Shown: in pieces, positions 1-8,707 of the stretch
Layout: each line of letters begins with the position of its first letter
Numbering within the stretch: the stretch's first letter is position 1
From: Microbacterium sp. 1S1
GTDB lineage: Bacteria; Actinomycetota; Actinomycetes; Actinomycetales; Microbacteriaceae
Direction of reading: 5' to 3'
DNA: 64,000 nucleotides
NCBI RefSeq assembly: GCF_008271365.1
Contig: NZ_CP043430.1
Coordinates: 2,356,001-2,420,000, forward strand
Program-made: the position numbers and the translations under genes
Notes under the pieces: generated by a model
The model's input: the letters and a program-made list of their open reading frames with translations, nothing else
Database searches by the model: none
What the model was told of the DNA's origin: nothing

Positions 1-28
1 CCCGGAGGGCAGCTTCCGAGGACGCTCG

Positions 29-34
29 TACAAT
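29..34 (+). promoter_or_regulatory. Candidate -10 box of miaB
   Basis: TACAAT, a near-consensus -10 hexamer, lies nine bases before the miaB ATG, with a GGGAGG stretch in between. The transcript would have a very short leader. Bases 1-28 show nothing else I can name. Confidence 0.5.
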
Positions 35-43
35 GGGAGGATC

Positions 44-1588
44 ATGACTATCCCCCGCAGCGAACCGACGATCATCCGCGCGTCGTCAGCGGCCATCGAT
101 GACGACGGGCGCCAGCGATCCTACGAAGTGCGCACGTTCGGTTGTCAGATGAACGTCCACGACTCCGAGCGTCTGTCGGGCTCCCTGGAGAGCGCCGGCT
201 ACGTCCGTGCGGAGGCCGGAACCGAAGCTGACGTCGTGATCATCAACACCTGCGCTGTTCGGGACAATGCCGCCGGCAAGCTCTACGGCACCCTCGGACA
301 CCTGGCTGCCGTCAAGCGCCGTAAGGCGGGCATGCAGATCGCGGTCGGCGGCTGCCTCGCTCAGATGGACAAGCAGGCCGTGCTGGACAAGGCGCCCTGG
401 GTCGACGTGGTCTTCGGCACGCACAACATGGGCTCTCTGCCGGGGCTGCTCGAGCGGGCTCGCCACAACGGGGATGCCGAACTGGAGATCCTCGAATCCC
501 TCGAGGTGTTCCCTTCGACGCTGCCCACCAAGCGCGATTCCGCGCACAGCGGCTGGGTGTCGATCTCCGTCGGCTGCAACAACACGTGCACCTTCTGCAT
601 CGTCCCGAGTCTGCGGGGCAAGGAGAAGGACCGCCGTCCGGGAGACATCCTCAATGAGATCCGTCTCCTCGTCGAGGACGGTGCCATCGAGGTGACGCTC
701 CTCGGTCAGAACGTGAACTCCTACGGCGTCGAGTTCGGCGACCGCCAGGCGTTCGGCAAGTTGCTGCGCGCCGCCGGGGAGATCGAGGGTCTGGAGCGTA
801 TCCGCTTCACGAGTCCGCACCCCGCCGCCTTCACGGACGATGTGATCGAGGCGATGGCAGAGACTCCGGCGGTCATGCCGCAGCTCCACATGCCGCTGCA
901 GTCCGGCAGCGACCGGATCCTCAAGGCCATGCGACGCTCTTACCGCAGCGAGAGATTCCTCGGCATCCTGGATCGGGTCCGTGAGCGCATCCCGCACGCG
1001 GCCATCACGACCGACATCATCGTCGGGTTCCCGGGAGAGACGGAGGAGGACTTCGAGGACACGATGCGCGTCGTCGAGCAGTCGCGATTCTCCGGCGCGT
1101 TCACCTTCCAGTACTCGATCCGCGAGGGGACCCCGGCGGCGACCATGCCGGACCAGGTGCCCAAGGAGGTCGTGCAGGCCCGCTACGACCGGCTGCTCGC
1201 GCTGCAGGAGCGCATCTCGCTGGAAGAGAACCAGAAGCAGGTCGGTCGCCGGATCGAGGTGCTCGTCTCCACGGGTGAGGGCAAGAAGGACACGGAGACC
1301 CGTCGTCTCACCGGCCGCGCCGAGGACAACCGGCTCGTGCATTTCGAGGTGACCCCGGGGTCGGAGCAGCCGCGACCCGGCGATGTCGTCACCGTGACCG
1401 TCACGCATGCCGCTCCCTTCCACCTTCTCGCCGATGATCCGACGGGGGCTCCGCTCCGCATCCGTCGGACGCGCGGCGGCGATGCGTGGGATCGCGCACA
1501 GGCCGAGTCGTGTGCCGTGCCGGCGCCGAGCGACGGTGCGCCGCGCGCCGTCTCGCTCGGCCTGCCGACCCTCCGCGTCGGGGTGTGA
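44..1588 (+). CDS. miaB: tRNA-2-methylthio-N6-dimethylallyladenosine synthase MiaB
   Basis: Radical-SAM methylthiotransferase that adds the 2-methylthio group to i6A37 of tRNAs reading UNN codons, after MiaA. The 514 aa product shows the three UPF0004-domain cysteines for one 4Fe-4S cluster (C34 in FGCQMN, C70 in NTCAVRD, C104 in GGCLAQ) and the radical-SAM motif CNNTCTFC (C178, C182, C185). A C-terminal TRAM-like region follows around residues 395-470. The last ~40 residues are a low-complexity tail beyond the usual family length. The start was chosen for the GGAGG five bases upstream. Its stop overlaps the miaA start by four bases, so the two consecutive tRNA-modification enzymes are probably translationally coupled. 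Confidence 0.97.
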   Translation: MTIPRSEPTIIRASSAAIDDDGRQRSYEVRTFGCQMNVHDSERLSGSLESAGYVRAEAGTEADVVIINTCAVRDNAAGKLYGTLGHLAAVKRRKAGMQIAVGGCLAQMDKQAVLDKAPWVDVVFGTHNMGSLPGLLERARHNGDAELEILESLEVFPSTLPTKRDSAHSGWVSISVGCNNTCTFCIVPSLRGKEKDRRPGDILNEIRLLVEDGAIEVTLLGQNVNSYGVEFGDRQAFGKLLRAAGEIEGLERIRFTSPHPAAFTDDVIEAMAETPAVMPQLHMPLQSGSDRILKAMRRSYRSERFLGILDRVRERIPHAAITTDIIVGFPGETEEDFEDTMRVVEQSRFSGAFTFQYSIREGTPAATMPDQVPKEVVQARYDRLLALQERISLEENQKQVGRRIEVLVSTGEGKKDTETRRLTGRAEDNRLVHFEVTPGSEQPRPGDVVTVTVTHAAPFHLLADDPTGAPLRIRRTRGGDAWDRAQAESCAVPAPSDGAPRAVSLGLPTLRVGV

Positions 1589-2496
1589 CCGCGCCACGGC
1601 TCTGGGCCGTCGTCGGCGCGACCGGCACGGGCAAGAGCGAGCTGGCGCTCGACCTCGCGGAAGAGCTTCGTCGCCGCGGTAACCGGGCGGAGATCGTCAA
1701 CGCCGACGCGATGCAGCTCTATCGCGGCATGGACATCGGCACGGCGAAGGTGCCCGAGTCCGAGCGCCGTGGCATCCCCCACCATCTCCTCGACGTTCGG
1801 GAGATCACGGAGGAGGCGGCCGTCGCCTGGTATCAGCCGCTCGCACGCGACGCCGTGCGGCGCATCCACGCGGCGGGCGGCGACGCGATCCTCGTCGGCG
1901 GATCCGGGCTGTACGTGTCCAGCGTCGTCTACGAGTTCCATTTTCCGCCCCGGGATCCTGCGATCCGCGCACGGTTGGAGCAGGACCTCGAGCGCGACGG
2001 CGTCGGGGCTCTCCTGCACCGACTGCGCGAACGTGACCCGGAGGCCGCCGCTCGGGTCGACCCGCGAAACGGCCGGCGCGTGGTCCGGGCTCTCGAGGTT
2101 GTCGAACAGGGAAGCGCCACCCACGGGGCGGCACTCCCCGAGAAGCCGACGCTCTGGTATCCGCACACCCGCGTGATCGGGCTGCACGTGGATCGCTCTG
2201 AGCTCGTCGCCCGTCTGGACGCTCGTGTCGGGCGGATGTGGGACGCCGGTCTGGTCGCCGAGGTCGCTGGGCTGCGTGACGAGGGGCTGGAACGGGGGAC
2301 GACCGCCTCGCGTGCCATCGGGTACGCGCAGGCGCTCGCGCAGCTCGACGGTCGCCTCACCGCCGAGGAGGCGATCACCGAGACCCAGGCGCTCACGCGG
2401 CGCTACGCACGCCGGCAGGTGGCGTGGTTCAAGCGGTATCCGGAGCTGGAGTGGCTCGAGTCCCCGGTCAGCGTCGCTCGGCTCCTGGACGCCTGA
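1585..2496 (+). CDS. miaA: tRNA dimethylallyltransferase MiaA
   Basis: Transfers the dimethylallyl group from DMAPP to A37 of tRNA, the step before MiaB. The GTG start at 1585 overlaps the miaB stop (GTGA) and gives 303 aa, the usual family length; an upstream in-frame ATG would add about 33 residues read through the end of miaB. The P-loop GATGTGKSE lies at about residues 10-18, followed by the [17 protein letters not shown] substrate region, DVREI, and a C-terminal [11 protein letters not shown] segment typical of the family. Identification rests on this motif series plus the miaB neighbour. Confidence 0.97.
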   Translation: MTAPRLWAVVGATGTGKSELALDLAEELRRRGNRAEIVNADAMQLYRGMDIGTAKVPESERRGIPHHLLDVREITEEAAVAWYQPLARDAVRRIHAAGGDAILVGGSGLYVSSVVYEFHFPPRDPAIRARLEQDLERDGVGALLHRLRERDPEAAARVDPRNGRRVVRALEVVEQGSATHGAALPEKPTLWYPHTRVIGLHVDRSELVARLDARVGRMWDAGLVAEVAGLRDEGLERGTTASRAIGYAQALAQLDGRLTAEEAITETQALTRRYARRQVAWFKRYPELEWLESPVSVARLLDA

Positions 2497-2529
2497 ACCG
2501 ATGTCGGTGACCCGTGCGACGATGCGCGC

Positions 2530-3078
2530 ATGGCTACTCACTACTTCACCGCGTCCAGCATGGACGGCTTCATCGCCACGACAGATCACTCGCTGGATTG
2601 GCTGCTGAGCCAGGACATCGACATGGAGGGGCCGATGGCCTATCCAGCCTTCGAGAAGACCATCGGCGCGCTGGTGATGGGCGCGTCGACGTTCGAGTGG
2701 GTCATGCGCCACGAGGATGGCCGCTGGGCGTACACGCAGCCCACGTGGGTGCTTTCGCATCGCGATCTCGCGGTGCCGGCCGGCGCCGACGTGCGGGTGA
2801 CGAGCGCCGACATTCGGGATGTGCACACCGCGATGCTCGACGCCGCGGGTGGCAAGGATCTCTGGGTGGTCGGCGGGGGAGACGTCGCCGGGCAGTTCGC
2901 GGATGCCGGACTGCTCGACGAGGTGTGGGTGCAGTACGCCCCGGTCACGCTGGGGGCGGGGGCTCCGTTGCTTCCGCGCCGTCTCGACCTCGAGCTGATC
3001 GAGGTGGCCCGCAACCGCAGTTTCCTCTGCGGTCGCTATCGGGTCACGCGGGGGAGCGGGGGGTCGCCGGCTGCCTAG
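2530..3078 (+). CDS. Dihydrofolate reductase / RibD C-terminal family protein
   Basis: A 182 aa single-domain protein of the RibD-C/DHFR-like fold. Visible marks are the N-terminal strand with MDGFIA (residues 11-16), a MGASTFEW segment, and the NADPH-binding glycine run LWVVGGGDVAGQF followed by LLDEVWVQYAPVTLGAGAPLL. The family uses NADPH, but substrates of these stand-alone members are mostly unknown, so no pathway is assigned. I see no clear Shine-Dalgarno sequence. It sits 33 bases after miaA and 9 bases before dapF, on the same strand. Confidence 0.85.
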   Translation: MATHYFTASSMDGFIATTDHSLDWLLSQDIDMEGPMAYPAFEKTIGALVMGASTFEWVMRHEDGRWAYTQPTWVLSHRDLAVPAGADVRVTSADIRDVHTAMLDAAGGKDLWVVGGGDVAGQFADAGLLDEVWVQYAPVTLGAGAPLLPRRLDLELIEVARNRSFLCGRYRVTRGSGGSPAA

Positions 3079-3081
3079 ACT
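3076..3081 (+). promoter_or_regulatory. -10 box for leaderless dapF
   Basis: TAGACT ends exactly six bases before the dapF ATG, which places +1 on the ATG itself. The hexamer overlaps the stop codon of the preceding gene. Confidence 0.55.
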
Positions 3082-3087
3082 GGTGCC

Positions 3088-3960
3088 ATGGTCGCATTCA
3101 CCAAGGGGCACGGTACCGGCAACGACTTCATCATCATCGCCGACCCCGACGGCCAGCTGGATCTCACGGGGGAGCAGGTCGCGGTGCTCTGCGACCGTCA
3201 CTTCGGTATCGGTGCGGATGGTGTGCTGCGGGTGGTGCGATCGTCCGCGATCGCGGAGGGCGCGACGGCCCTCGGGGAAGAGCCGGACGCCGAGTGGTTC
3301 ATGGACTACCGCAACGCGGACGGCTCGGTCGCCGAGATGTGCGGAAACGGGATCCGCGTCTTCGCCCACTACCTCGTCCGCTCCGGCCTCGCCGTCATCG
3401 AGCCCGGAAGCACTCTCCCGATCAGCACCCGTGCAGGCGTCCGCGATGTCACCCGCAGTGTCAGCGGCTATCAGGTCGACCTCGGCGTCTGGAAGCTCTC
3501 GGGCACAGACCCGCTGGTGCGCGCGGACGGGCTGACCGTCACCCGTCCGGGGCTGGGCATCGATGTCGGGAATCCGCACGTGGTGGTGGCTTTGGCCTCC
3601 GACGCCGAGCTCGGGCTGCTGGAGCTCACACGGACGCCCGAGCTGGAGCCCTCTCCGCCCGCCGGCGCCAACGTCGAGTTCGTCGTTCCCAGTGAGCCGC
3701 TCGTGCGCGACGGTATCGGGCACGTGCGGATGCGGGTGTTCGAGCGCGGCGTCGGCGAGACCCTGAGCTGCGGGACGGGCGTCGCCGCCACCGCTCTCGC
3801 CGTGCGCTACTGGGCCGGTGCCCAGGCCCCTGACAACTGGCAGGTCGAGGTGCCGGGCGGGACGCTCGGCGTGCGCATGTTCCCCGCCGAGGACGGCGAA
3901 CACGTCGCGCTGTCCGGACCGGCGCAGCTCGTCTATCAGGGCGACGTCGACCTGGCGTAA
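3088..3960 (+). CDS. dapF: Diaminopimelate epimerase DapF
   Basis: Interconverts LL- and meso-diaminopimelate, supplying lysine and, in most actinobacteria, peptidoglycan. The 290 aa length is normal. The N-terminal [10 protein letters not shown] signature is present. The two catalytic cysteines are visible: C85 in [11 protein letters not shown] and C228 in [11 protein letters not shown], with the DVGNPHVVV segment between. The start is supported by the family N-terminus and by a TAGACT box six bases upstream, with no Shine-Dalgarno sequence, so the mRNA may be leaderless. It is followed convergently by the methyltransferase gene. Confidence 0.97.
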   Translation: MVAFTKGHGTGNDFIIIADPDGQLDLTGEQVAVLCDRHFGIGADGVLRVVRSSAIAEGATALGEEPDAEWFMDYRNADGSVAEMCGNGIRVFAHYLVRSGLAVIEPGSTLPISTRAGVRDVTRSVSGYQVDLGVWKLSGTDPLVRADGLTVTRPGLGIDVGNPHVVVALASDAELGLLELTRTPELEPSPPAGANVEFVVPSEPLVRDGIGHVRMRVFERGVGETLSCGTGVAATALAVRYWAGAQAPDNWQVEVPGGTLGVRMFPAEDGEHVALSGPAQLVYQGDVDLA

Positions 3961-3979
3961 GGCCTCACGGCTCGACGCT

Positions 3980-4621
3980 CTACACGATGGCGATCGGCTC
4001 CGTCGGCGGGGTGCCGTGCTTGCGTACCTTGAGGATGCGGTAGCCCTTGCCGGTCGCGGTACGGAAGACGCTGTAGCCCGGCTGGAACGTCCCGGCGATC
4101 CACCGCTGGAGGGAGTCGGCGCCGAGGTTGCGCTGCACGACAAGCCACGCGTCGCTGCGCTCGTCGAGGCGCGGGATCCACTTCTCCAGCAGGCCGTGCA
4201 GCTCGTTCTTCCCGACCCGGATGGGCGGGTTCGACCGGATCGTCCGGAAAGTCACGTCAGCGGGAACATCTCCGGGCAGTGAGGCGTTGACATTGGTGAG
4301 ACCGAGGGCAGCCGCGTTGCGGCGCACGAGGTCAAGCGCTCGCTCGTTGACGTCGACCGCCCAGACGGTTGCGTGGGGTGAGGCCAATGCCATCGACAGG
4401 GAGATGGGACCCCACCCGCTTCCGAGGTCGAGAAGATGACCTCCGGGAGGAACAGGAGGCATGTTGGCGAGGAGCACTGCGGTGCCGGCGTCGAGTCGAT
4501 CCGGGCTGAAGACGCCACCGGCTGTGGTCACTTCGAGCTCACGGCCTGCCAGGGATACGCGGATCTTGCGCAGGTTCTCGGGGCTAGCCGGGGCCGCAGT
4601 GAAGTAGTGGTCGGACCCCAT
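3980..4621 (-). CDS. Class I SAM methyltransferase, RsmC-like
   Basis: A 213 aa methyltransferase resembling the catalytic half of 16S rRNA (guanine-N2) methyltransferases such as RsmC (COG2813). The start MGSDHYFTAAP is followed by the SAM motif LLDLGSGWGPISLS and an acidic VDVNERAL loop. The catalytic SNPPIRVGKNELHGLL motif of N-methyltransferases acting on exocyclic amino groups is also present. It lacks the extra N-terminal domain of E. coli RsmC. The start at 4621 is supported by a minus-strand TACGCT box six bases upstream. It is divergent from hflX and convergent with dapF. The exact rRNA target is inferred from the family. Confidence 0.85.
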   Translation of the reverse strand: MGSDHYFTAAPASPENLRKIRVSLAGRELEVTTAGGVFSPDRLDAGTAVLLANMPPVPPGGHLLDLGSGWGPISLSMALASPHATVWAVDVNERALDLVRRNAAALGLTNVNASLPGDVPADVTFRTIRSNPPIRVGKNELHGLLEKWIPRLDERSDAWLVVQRNLGADSLQRWIAGTFQPGYSVFRTATGKGYRILKVRKHGTPPTEPIAIV

Positions 4622-4627
4622 ACGGTG

Positions 4628-4654
4628 AGCGTACCGGACGGCGCGGGCTAAGGT
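4628..4654. promoter_or_regulatory. Divergent promoters of the RsmC-like gene and hflX
   Basis: Only 66 bases separate the two start codons. On the minus strand TACGCT (4628-4633) lies six bases before the methyltransferase ATG. On the plus strand TAAGGT (4649-4654) is a plausible -10 for hflX with a leader of about 27 bases. The two promoters must overlap physically. Confidence 0.45.
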
Positions 4655-4687
4655 TAAGGCTCGCGAGGAAACCAGAGACAGGAACGG

Positions 4688-6199
4688 ATGACGGAGACGA
4701 AGACACCCTCCACCGACGACCAGACGGTCGACCGCGTGCTGGCGAACGCAGAGAAGCGCTCCGAGGTGCGCGTGTTCGGAGCGGCACAGGCGCTCCAGGA
4801 CGAGGCCACGGCCGCCCACTCGACGGCGGACGGCGAGCAGTGGGACCTCGAGGATCGGCACGCGCTGCGGCGCGTCGGCGGTCTGTCCACCGAGCTCGAG
4901 GACGTCACCGAGGTCGAATACCGACAGTTGCGGCTCGAGAACGTCGTGCTGGTCGGCGTGTACCCGCAGGGGGCCCAGGAGGACGCGGAGAACTCGTTGC
5001 GCGAGCTCGCCGCGCTGGCCGAAACGGCCGGCGCTGTCGTCCTCGACGGTGTCCTGCAGCGCCGCCCTCATCCTGATGCCGCCACCTACCTCGGGCGCGG
5101 CAAGGCGCAGGAGCTGAAGGACATCGTGGCCGCCGTGGGTGCCGACACCGTCATCGCCGACACCGAACTCGCGCCCAGCCAGCGTCGTGCCCTCGAGGAT
5201 GTCGTGAAGGTGAAGGTGATCGACCGGACCACTGTGATCCTCGACATCTTCAGCCAGCATGCCAAGAGCCGTGAAGGCAAGGCACAGGTCGAACTCGCGC
5301 AGCTCGAGTACCTGCTGCCGCGCCTCCGCGGTTGGGGTGAGTCGATGAGCCGCCAGGCCGGTGGGCAGGTCGGCGCCGGCGGTGCCGGAATGGGCTCCCG
5401 CGGGCCCGGTGAGACCAAGATCGAACTCGACCGTCGACGCATCCGCACGAAGATGGCACTGCTGCGCAAGCAGATCCGCGACTTCGCTCCCGCTCGCGAG
5501 GCGAAGCGCGCCGAACGCAAGCGGAACACGATCCCGTCGGTCGCCATCGCCGGATACACGAACGCGGGAAAGTCGAGTCTGCTGAACGCCCTGACGAGTG
5601 CGGGCGTGCTCGTCGAGAACGCCCTCTTCGCCACCCTCGACGCGACCGTGCGTCGCTCGGAGACCGAGGACGGCCGCGTGTACACGCTGACCGACACCGT
5701 CGGGTTTGTGCGCAACCTGCCGCATCAGCTCGTGGAGGCCTTCCGGTCGACGCTGGAGGAGGTCGGGGACGCCGACGTCGTGCTGCACGTCGTCGACGGC
5801 TCCCACCCCGACCCGGCCGGCCAGTTGCAGACCGTCCGGGACGTGATGGGCGACGTGGGCGTGCGCGACATGCCGGAGATCGTCGTCTTCAACAAGGCCG
5901 ATCTCATTCCGGAGGACGACCGCCTGGTGCTGCGTGGCCTGGAGCCGCGCGCGCACTTCGTGTCATCGCGGTCGGGCGAGGGTATCGCGGAACTCCGTGC
6001 GGCGATCGAGGAAGCTCTGCCGAAGCCTGCGGTCGAGCTTCACGCCGTGATCCCCTACGAGCGCGGTGATCTCGTCGCCGCGATCCATGAGTCGGGGATG
6101 CTGCTGTCGGTCGAGCACGAGGAGGCGGGCACGGCCGTCCACGCGCACGTGTCCGAGCGTCTCGCCGCCGATCTCGCTCCGTTCGTCGTCAGCGAGTGA
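4688..6199 (+). CDS. hflX: Ribosome-associated GTPase HflX
   Basis: A 503 aa GTPase of the HflX family, known to bind the 50S subunit and split stalled or stress-damaged ribosomes. The N-terminal HflX domain includes HPDAATYLGRGKAQEL (about 128-143) and a conserved glycine-rich linker GAGGAGMGSRGPGETK. The G domain has G1 GYTNAGKS (289-296), G3 DTVGF (336-340) and G4 NKAD (402-405). A short C-terminal domain closes the protein, and the N-terminus is extended by about 60 acidic residues. The start follows an AGGAACGG ribosome site. Confidence 0.96.
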   Translation: MTETKTPSTDDQTVDRVLANAEKRSEVRVFGAAQALQDEATAAHSTADGEQWDLEDRHALRRVGGLSTELEDVTEVEYRQLRLENVVLVGVYPQGAQEDAENSLRELAALAETAGAVVLDGVLQRRPHPDAATYLGRGKAQELKDIVAAVGADTVIADTELAPSQRRALEDVVKVKVIDRTTVILDIFSQHAKSREGKAQVELAQLEYLLPRLRGWGESMSRQAGGQVGAGGAGMGSRGPGETKIELDRRRIRTKMALLRKQIRDFAPAREAKRAERKRNTIPSVAIAGYTNAGKSSLLNALTSAGVLVENALFATLDATVRRSETEDGRVYTLTDTVGFVRNLPHQLVEAFRSTLEEVGDADVVLHVVDGSHPDPAGQLQTVRDVMGDVGVRDMPEIVVFNKADLIPEDDRLVLRGLEPRAHFVSSRSGEGIAELRAAIEEALPKPAVELHAVIPYERGDLVAAIHESGMLLSVEHEEAGTAVHAHVSERLAADLAPFVVSE

Positions 6200-6208
6200 C
6201 GGCAGGGC

Positions 6209-6874
6209 TCATCGGGCGAGGAACCGCGCTTCGACGGTCGCGGTGAGGACGATGTCCTGCGGCTCGTACTCCATGGCCGGCGCGGCGTCGGCGGCGAAGG
6301 CGACCGCCCCGCGCGCCTTCGCGAGCGGCGCGCCCGGACCGGGCGCGGCCGACGAGAGCAGGCCGGTGTCGGCGATCTCCACGGGGGTCACGGTGGCCAG
6401 TCCCAAGGCCGCGGCATATGCCTCGGCGCGTGTCACCGCGACGCCGACGGCCTGTGCGGCGACCTCCCGCTCCACGCGGACGCGTGTCTCGGGGGTGAGG
6501 TGCCAGTCGACCCACCCGATCTCCACGCCGTCCCAGGCGGAGATGTCGGAGATCCAGACGGATAGTTCCGAGGCCTCCGCGAAGGTCGCGGTCACATCGA
6601 TGCTCGCGTAGTACACCGGTGCGAGACGCTTCCCGTCCGCGTTCCACGGGCGCTCCGCACGCACCGAGAGCCGGGTGCTGCTCCAGTCGAGAGCGGCACC
6701 GGTGTCGACCCGCCCCACGATGCTGCTCCGGACCGGCTCTGCCAGGCGCATCACGTGGTCGACGACCGCGGCGCGGTCGGGGCCCTCCGCGCGGACAGTG
6801 ACCCGGATGGTGGCGCGTTCCGGACCCAGGCGTGCCTCGTGCTCGCCGCGGACGGTGACAGTCACTTCACTCAT
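6209..6874 (-). CDS. SIMPL (DUF541) domain protein
   Basis: A 221 aa protein with the SIMPL/DUF541 pattern: the N-terminal strand VTVTVRGEHEARLGPERATIRVTV and a central YYASIDVTATF strand. The C-terminal half has VAAQAVGVAVTRAEAYAAALGL and VEIADTG. Many family members are exported, but this one has no signal peptide or membrane segment, so it is probably cytoplasmic. Family function is poorly defined (oxidative-stress and signalling links elsewhere). The start at 6874 is backed by a minus-strand TAGAGT box seven bases upstream. It converges on hflX with nine bases between stops. Confidence 0.8.
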   Translation of the reverse strand: MSEVTVTVRGEHEARLGPERATIRVTVRAEGPDRAAVVDHVMRLAEPVRSSIVGRVDTGAALDWSSTRLSVRAERPWNADGKRLAPVYYASIDVTATFAEASELSVWISDISAWDGVEIGWVDWHLTPETRVRVEREVAAQAVGVAVTRAEAYAAALGLATVTPVEIADTGLLSSAAPGPGAPLAKARGAVAFAADAAPAMEYEPQDIVLTATVEARFLAR

Positions 6875-7016
6875 GGCGCCGACTCTACGCGACGCATACC
6901 GCCAGCGTGGAATGGCGAGGGGGCCGGGAACGTTGTAGTCTGTGATGCTCGGGTGCTCGTCATCCCGGACTGATAATTCCACAGTGTGACAGCGGCTCCT
7001 TCGCGAGAAGGACCAC

Positions 7017-7386
7017 GGGGCTGATCGGTTTCGACAGCGCCTGTGAATCCACGAGAAGCGGGCCGAGGATGCAGAGTTATCTCGTAAACGCCCTCTGCAA
7101 AACAATAGTTGCCGAATCCAAGCGCAACGACTTCGCCCTCGCTGCCTAAGCGAGCCCGATAGTCCGTCAGACCGTATGTGATTCCGATACGGATCCTGGC
7201 GTCATCTAGGAATCTTGCTGCGTGATGGCGTCTGGACGTCACGTGGGACTCTTCCCAGGCTGGGCTCGTCGACTCAGGTGTCTGTGACAAAGGTCGGAGC
7301 CGAGCAGAACGCTTCCACAGACTGCGCCCGGAGAAGGCGTGGAGACTCAGCGTTGGACGGGGGTTCGATTCCCCCCAGCTCCACCA
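7017..7386 (+). ncRNA. ssrA: Transfer-messenger RNA (tmRNA)
   Basis: Rescues stalled ribosomes by trans-translation. The 5' end GGGGCTGATCGGTTTCGACA (7017-7036) and the 3' T-arm GGTTCGATTCCCCCCAGCTCCACCA (to 7386) are diagnostic and pair as the tRNA-Ala-like acceptor, with CCA encoded. The tag reading frame 7111-7149 starts at resume codon GCC and encodes AESKRNDFALAA before TAA; the usual charged alanine precedes it. The length of 370 bases is normal. The partner smpB is not in this window. A hairpin terminator follows 18 bases downstream. Confidence 0.97.
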
Positions 7387-7403
7387 AGCCGTTGTCACTG
7401 AAG

Positions 7404-7449
7404 AAGCCTCCGTGTTCCCCACTGTCGTCGGGGAGGACGGAGGCTTTTT
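7404..7449 (+). terminator. Rho-independent terminator of ssrA
   Basis: AAGCCTCCGT (7404-7413) pairs perfectly with ACGGAGGCTT (7437-7446), with an inner TCCCC/GGGGA pairing and a run of five T. Confidence 0.9.
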
Positions 7450-7477
7450 CGTGGAGCCCGCAGGCGGCGGGGAGCGA

Positions 7478-7813
7478 CTACGTGAGGGTGTCGACTGACG
7501 TGCTGGGCGGGCTGGTGTTCGCGGGTTCGGAGACGAGGTACAGACCGGTTGGAGCGTTGGCCGTGTAGGCGAGCGCATCCACCCAGGCTCGGTTGATCGC
7601 CGGCGCCCGGCTCCCCGCGTATTTGAACACGAGGGATGAACCCGCGTGCACCCAGACAGTCGTCCGTCCGCCCCCGACGCTGCTGTCTTCCTTCCAGGTG
7701 AACGTGAACGGCTCGCCTCGGCGGAGCTTCGCGGTCATCACGAGCTGCAGGTGCGTGAGGGCACGATCCTCGATCTCGGTCTTCGGTCCGCCGTCGTAAA
7801 TCAGTTTTCCCAT
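7478..7813 (-). CDS. Small conserved protein, family A paralogue 1 (DUF7882-like)
   Basis: A 111 aa protein with no signal peptide or membrane segment. It is clearly paralogous to the proteins at 12264-12602 and 9209-9523: shared MGK-I-Y start, IEDRAL-HLQ, KLRRGE-F-F-W, GGGRTTVW-HAGSSLVFKY, NRAWVDAL and TANAP-GLYLV. This is a Microbacteriaceae family that I believe is called DUF7882. Database labels such as ATP-dependent DNA ligase are not supported: there is no KxDG nucleotidyl-transfer motif and the protein is far too short. The start has AAGGA seven bases upstream. The upstream 7822-7874 segment is conserved with that of paralogue 2. Function unknown. Confidence 0.8.
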   Translation of the reverse strand: MGKLIYDGGPKTEIEDRALTHLQLVMTAKLRRGEPFTFTWKEDSSVGGGRTTVWVHAGSSLVFKYAGSRAPAINRAWVDALAYTANAPTGLYLVSEPANTSPPSTSVDTLT

Positions 7814-7821
7814 TGCGGGAT

Positions 7822-7874
7822 CCTTCTCTCGGCCACAGAAACCTGTCCCAAGAGGCGCAACCGAGCTGATTGCT
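7822..7874 (-). promoter_or_regulatory. Conserved upstream element of family A paralogue 1
   Basis: About 50 bases just upstream of this start match 12612-12662, upstream of paralogue 2. On the plus strand both show CTTCTCTC, then CCAC-GAAACCTGT, AAGAGGCGC, CC-AGCTGA and GCT. The conservation lies outside coding sequence. It probably includes the promoter and leader, but I cannot assign -35 and -10 boxes. Confidence 0.5.
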
Positions 7875-7967
7875 TTGTGGTGTATCCCCAGGCTCTCACC
7901 CACGTCAGCGAAAAGAAAGCCCCACCTTCGTCCGATGGATGAGCTGGACGTCGCTTGTTCGGGGGCG

Positions 7968-8243
7968 TCAATCCCAGTCCCCACCCCAGAATCCATCGTT
8001 CCCGTCGCTCGCGGTACCGGCGTGCGGACTGGGTGTGCCATCCGCCGGGTGATCGACGCTGACAGTGACGCTCGTGTACGGAGTGATGAGGGCGCTGACG
8101 GTCTCAAGGCGCGACGCGAACGTCACGAAGCTCGCGGCTGTTTGCGAGGCGGCTTCGATACGGCCCATGAGGTCGCCGACGTCGCAATCCTCCGCCAGGA
8201 TGTAGGTCTCTCGGTCGATGCTGATTCGCGTGGTGGGGAGCAT
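7968..8243 (-). CDS. Small conserved protein, family B paralogue 1
   Basis: A 91 aa acidic protein, paralogous to the one ending at 11930. Shared pattern: T-T-I-ID-----L---DV-DLM-RIEAA, a FV/FI strand, SALITP/SVLITAQ, VTV/VVV and a terminal DWD. It contains no cysteine-rich, membrane or signal features. The start at 8243 was chosen by alignment with the paralogue; no strong ribosome site is visible. It lies 154 bases upstream of a family A gene on the same strand, as its paralogue also lies beside a family A gene. Function unknown. Confidence 0.65.
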   Translation of the reverse strand: MLPTTRISIDRETYILAEDCDVGDLMGRIEAASQTAASFVTFASRLETVSALITPYTSVTVSVDHPADGTPSPHAGTASDGNDGFWGGDWD

Positions 8244-8457
8244 GGCAATCTGTGCATCGTTCGGGGCGGGCAGATGGATCCACCGCAGGTTCGCGGCCCG
8301 GCTCAGACTACGCGGTCGACCCGTCGTCACGCAGGGCATTGCGCATTCCCTCGAGGTATGGGCCGAATCCCTACGACGATGTGCTCAGACGCGCAAGGGG
8401 GTCGGTGCAGGGATTCGTTCCGGGGTAGCACGGTGCTTCACGACGAAGGGAGACGCC

Positions 8458-8685
8458 ATGCCGAAGGGCGACGTCGATACGTTCCATCAGGAAGGCGGCT
8501 GGTTCAACCGCGTGCAAGGCGAGGTGAAGACGTTCAGCGGCCCGCACGATACGAAGGAGGAGGCCGTCGCCGTCGGCCGCGAGACCGCTCGTGCGCGCCA
8601 GGCGGAGCACGTCATTCGGCGCGAGGATGGCACCATCGGGGAGCGGAACAGCTACGGCAACGACCCTCGGGATGTCCGCGGGTGA
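8458..8685 (+). CDS. DUF2188-like small protein
   Basis: A 75 aa basic protein matching the short DUF2188 pattern: GGWFNRVQGEVKTFSGPHDTKEEA, then GRETARARQAEHVIRREDGTIGERNSYGND. The ATG at 8458 has AAGGGAG upstream. Function unknown. It stands alone on the plus strand in the small-protein island. The 214 bases before it (8244-8457) hold no gene that I can support. Confidence 0.75.
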   Translation: MPKGDVDTFHQEGGWFNRVQGEVKTFSGPHDTKEEAVAVGRETARARQAEHVIRREDGTIGERNSYGNDPRDVRG

Positions 8686-8707
8686 GGGACGACCGGGCCG
8701 ACAGTGG

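Noticed and set aside
1183..4143. Very long open frame on the minus strand across miaB, miaA and dapF
   Set aside because: Antisense to well-supported genes, with Arg/Ala/His-rich low-complexity translation typical of the shadow frame in high-GC DNA. Similar long antisense frames across ilvD, ilvB, pepN and the dehydrogenase were rejected for the same reason.
7478..7813. Family A proteins as ATP-dependent DNA ligases
   Set aside because: A label that I recall from databases. At 104-112 aa with no KxDG motif or OB fold, these cannot be ligases.
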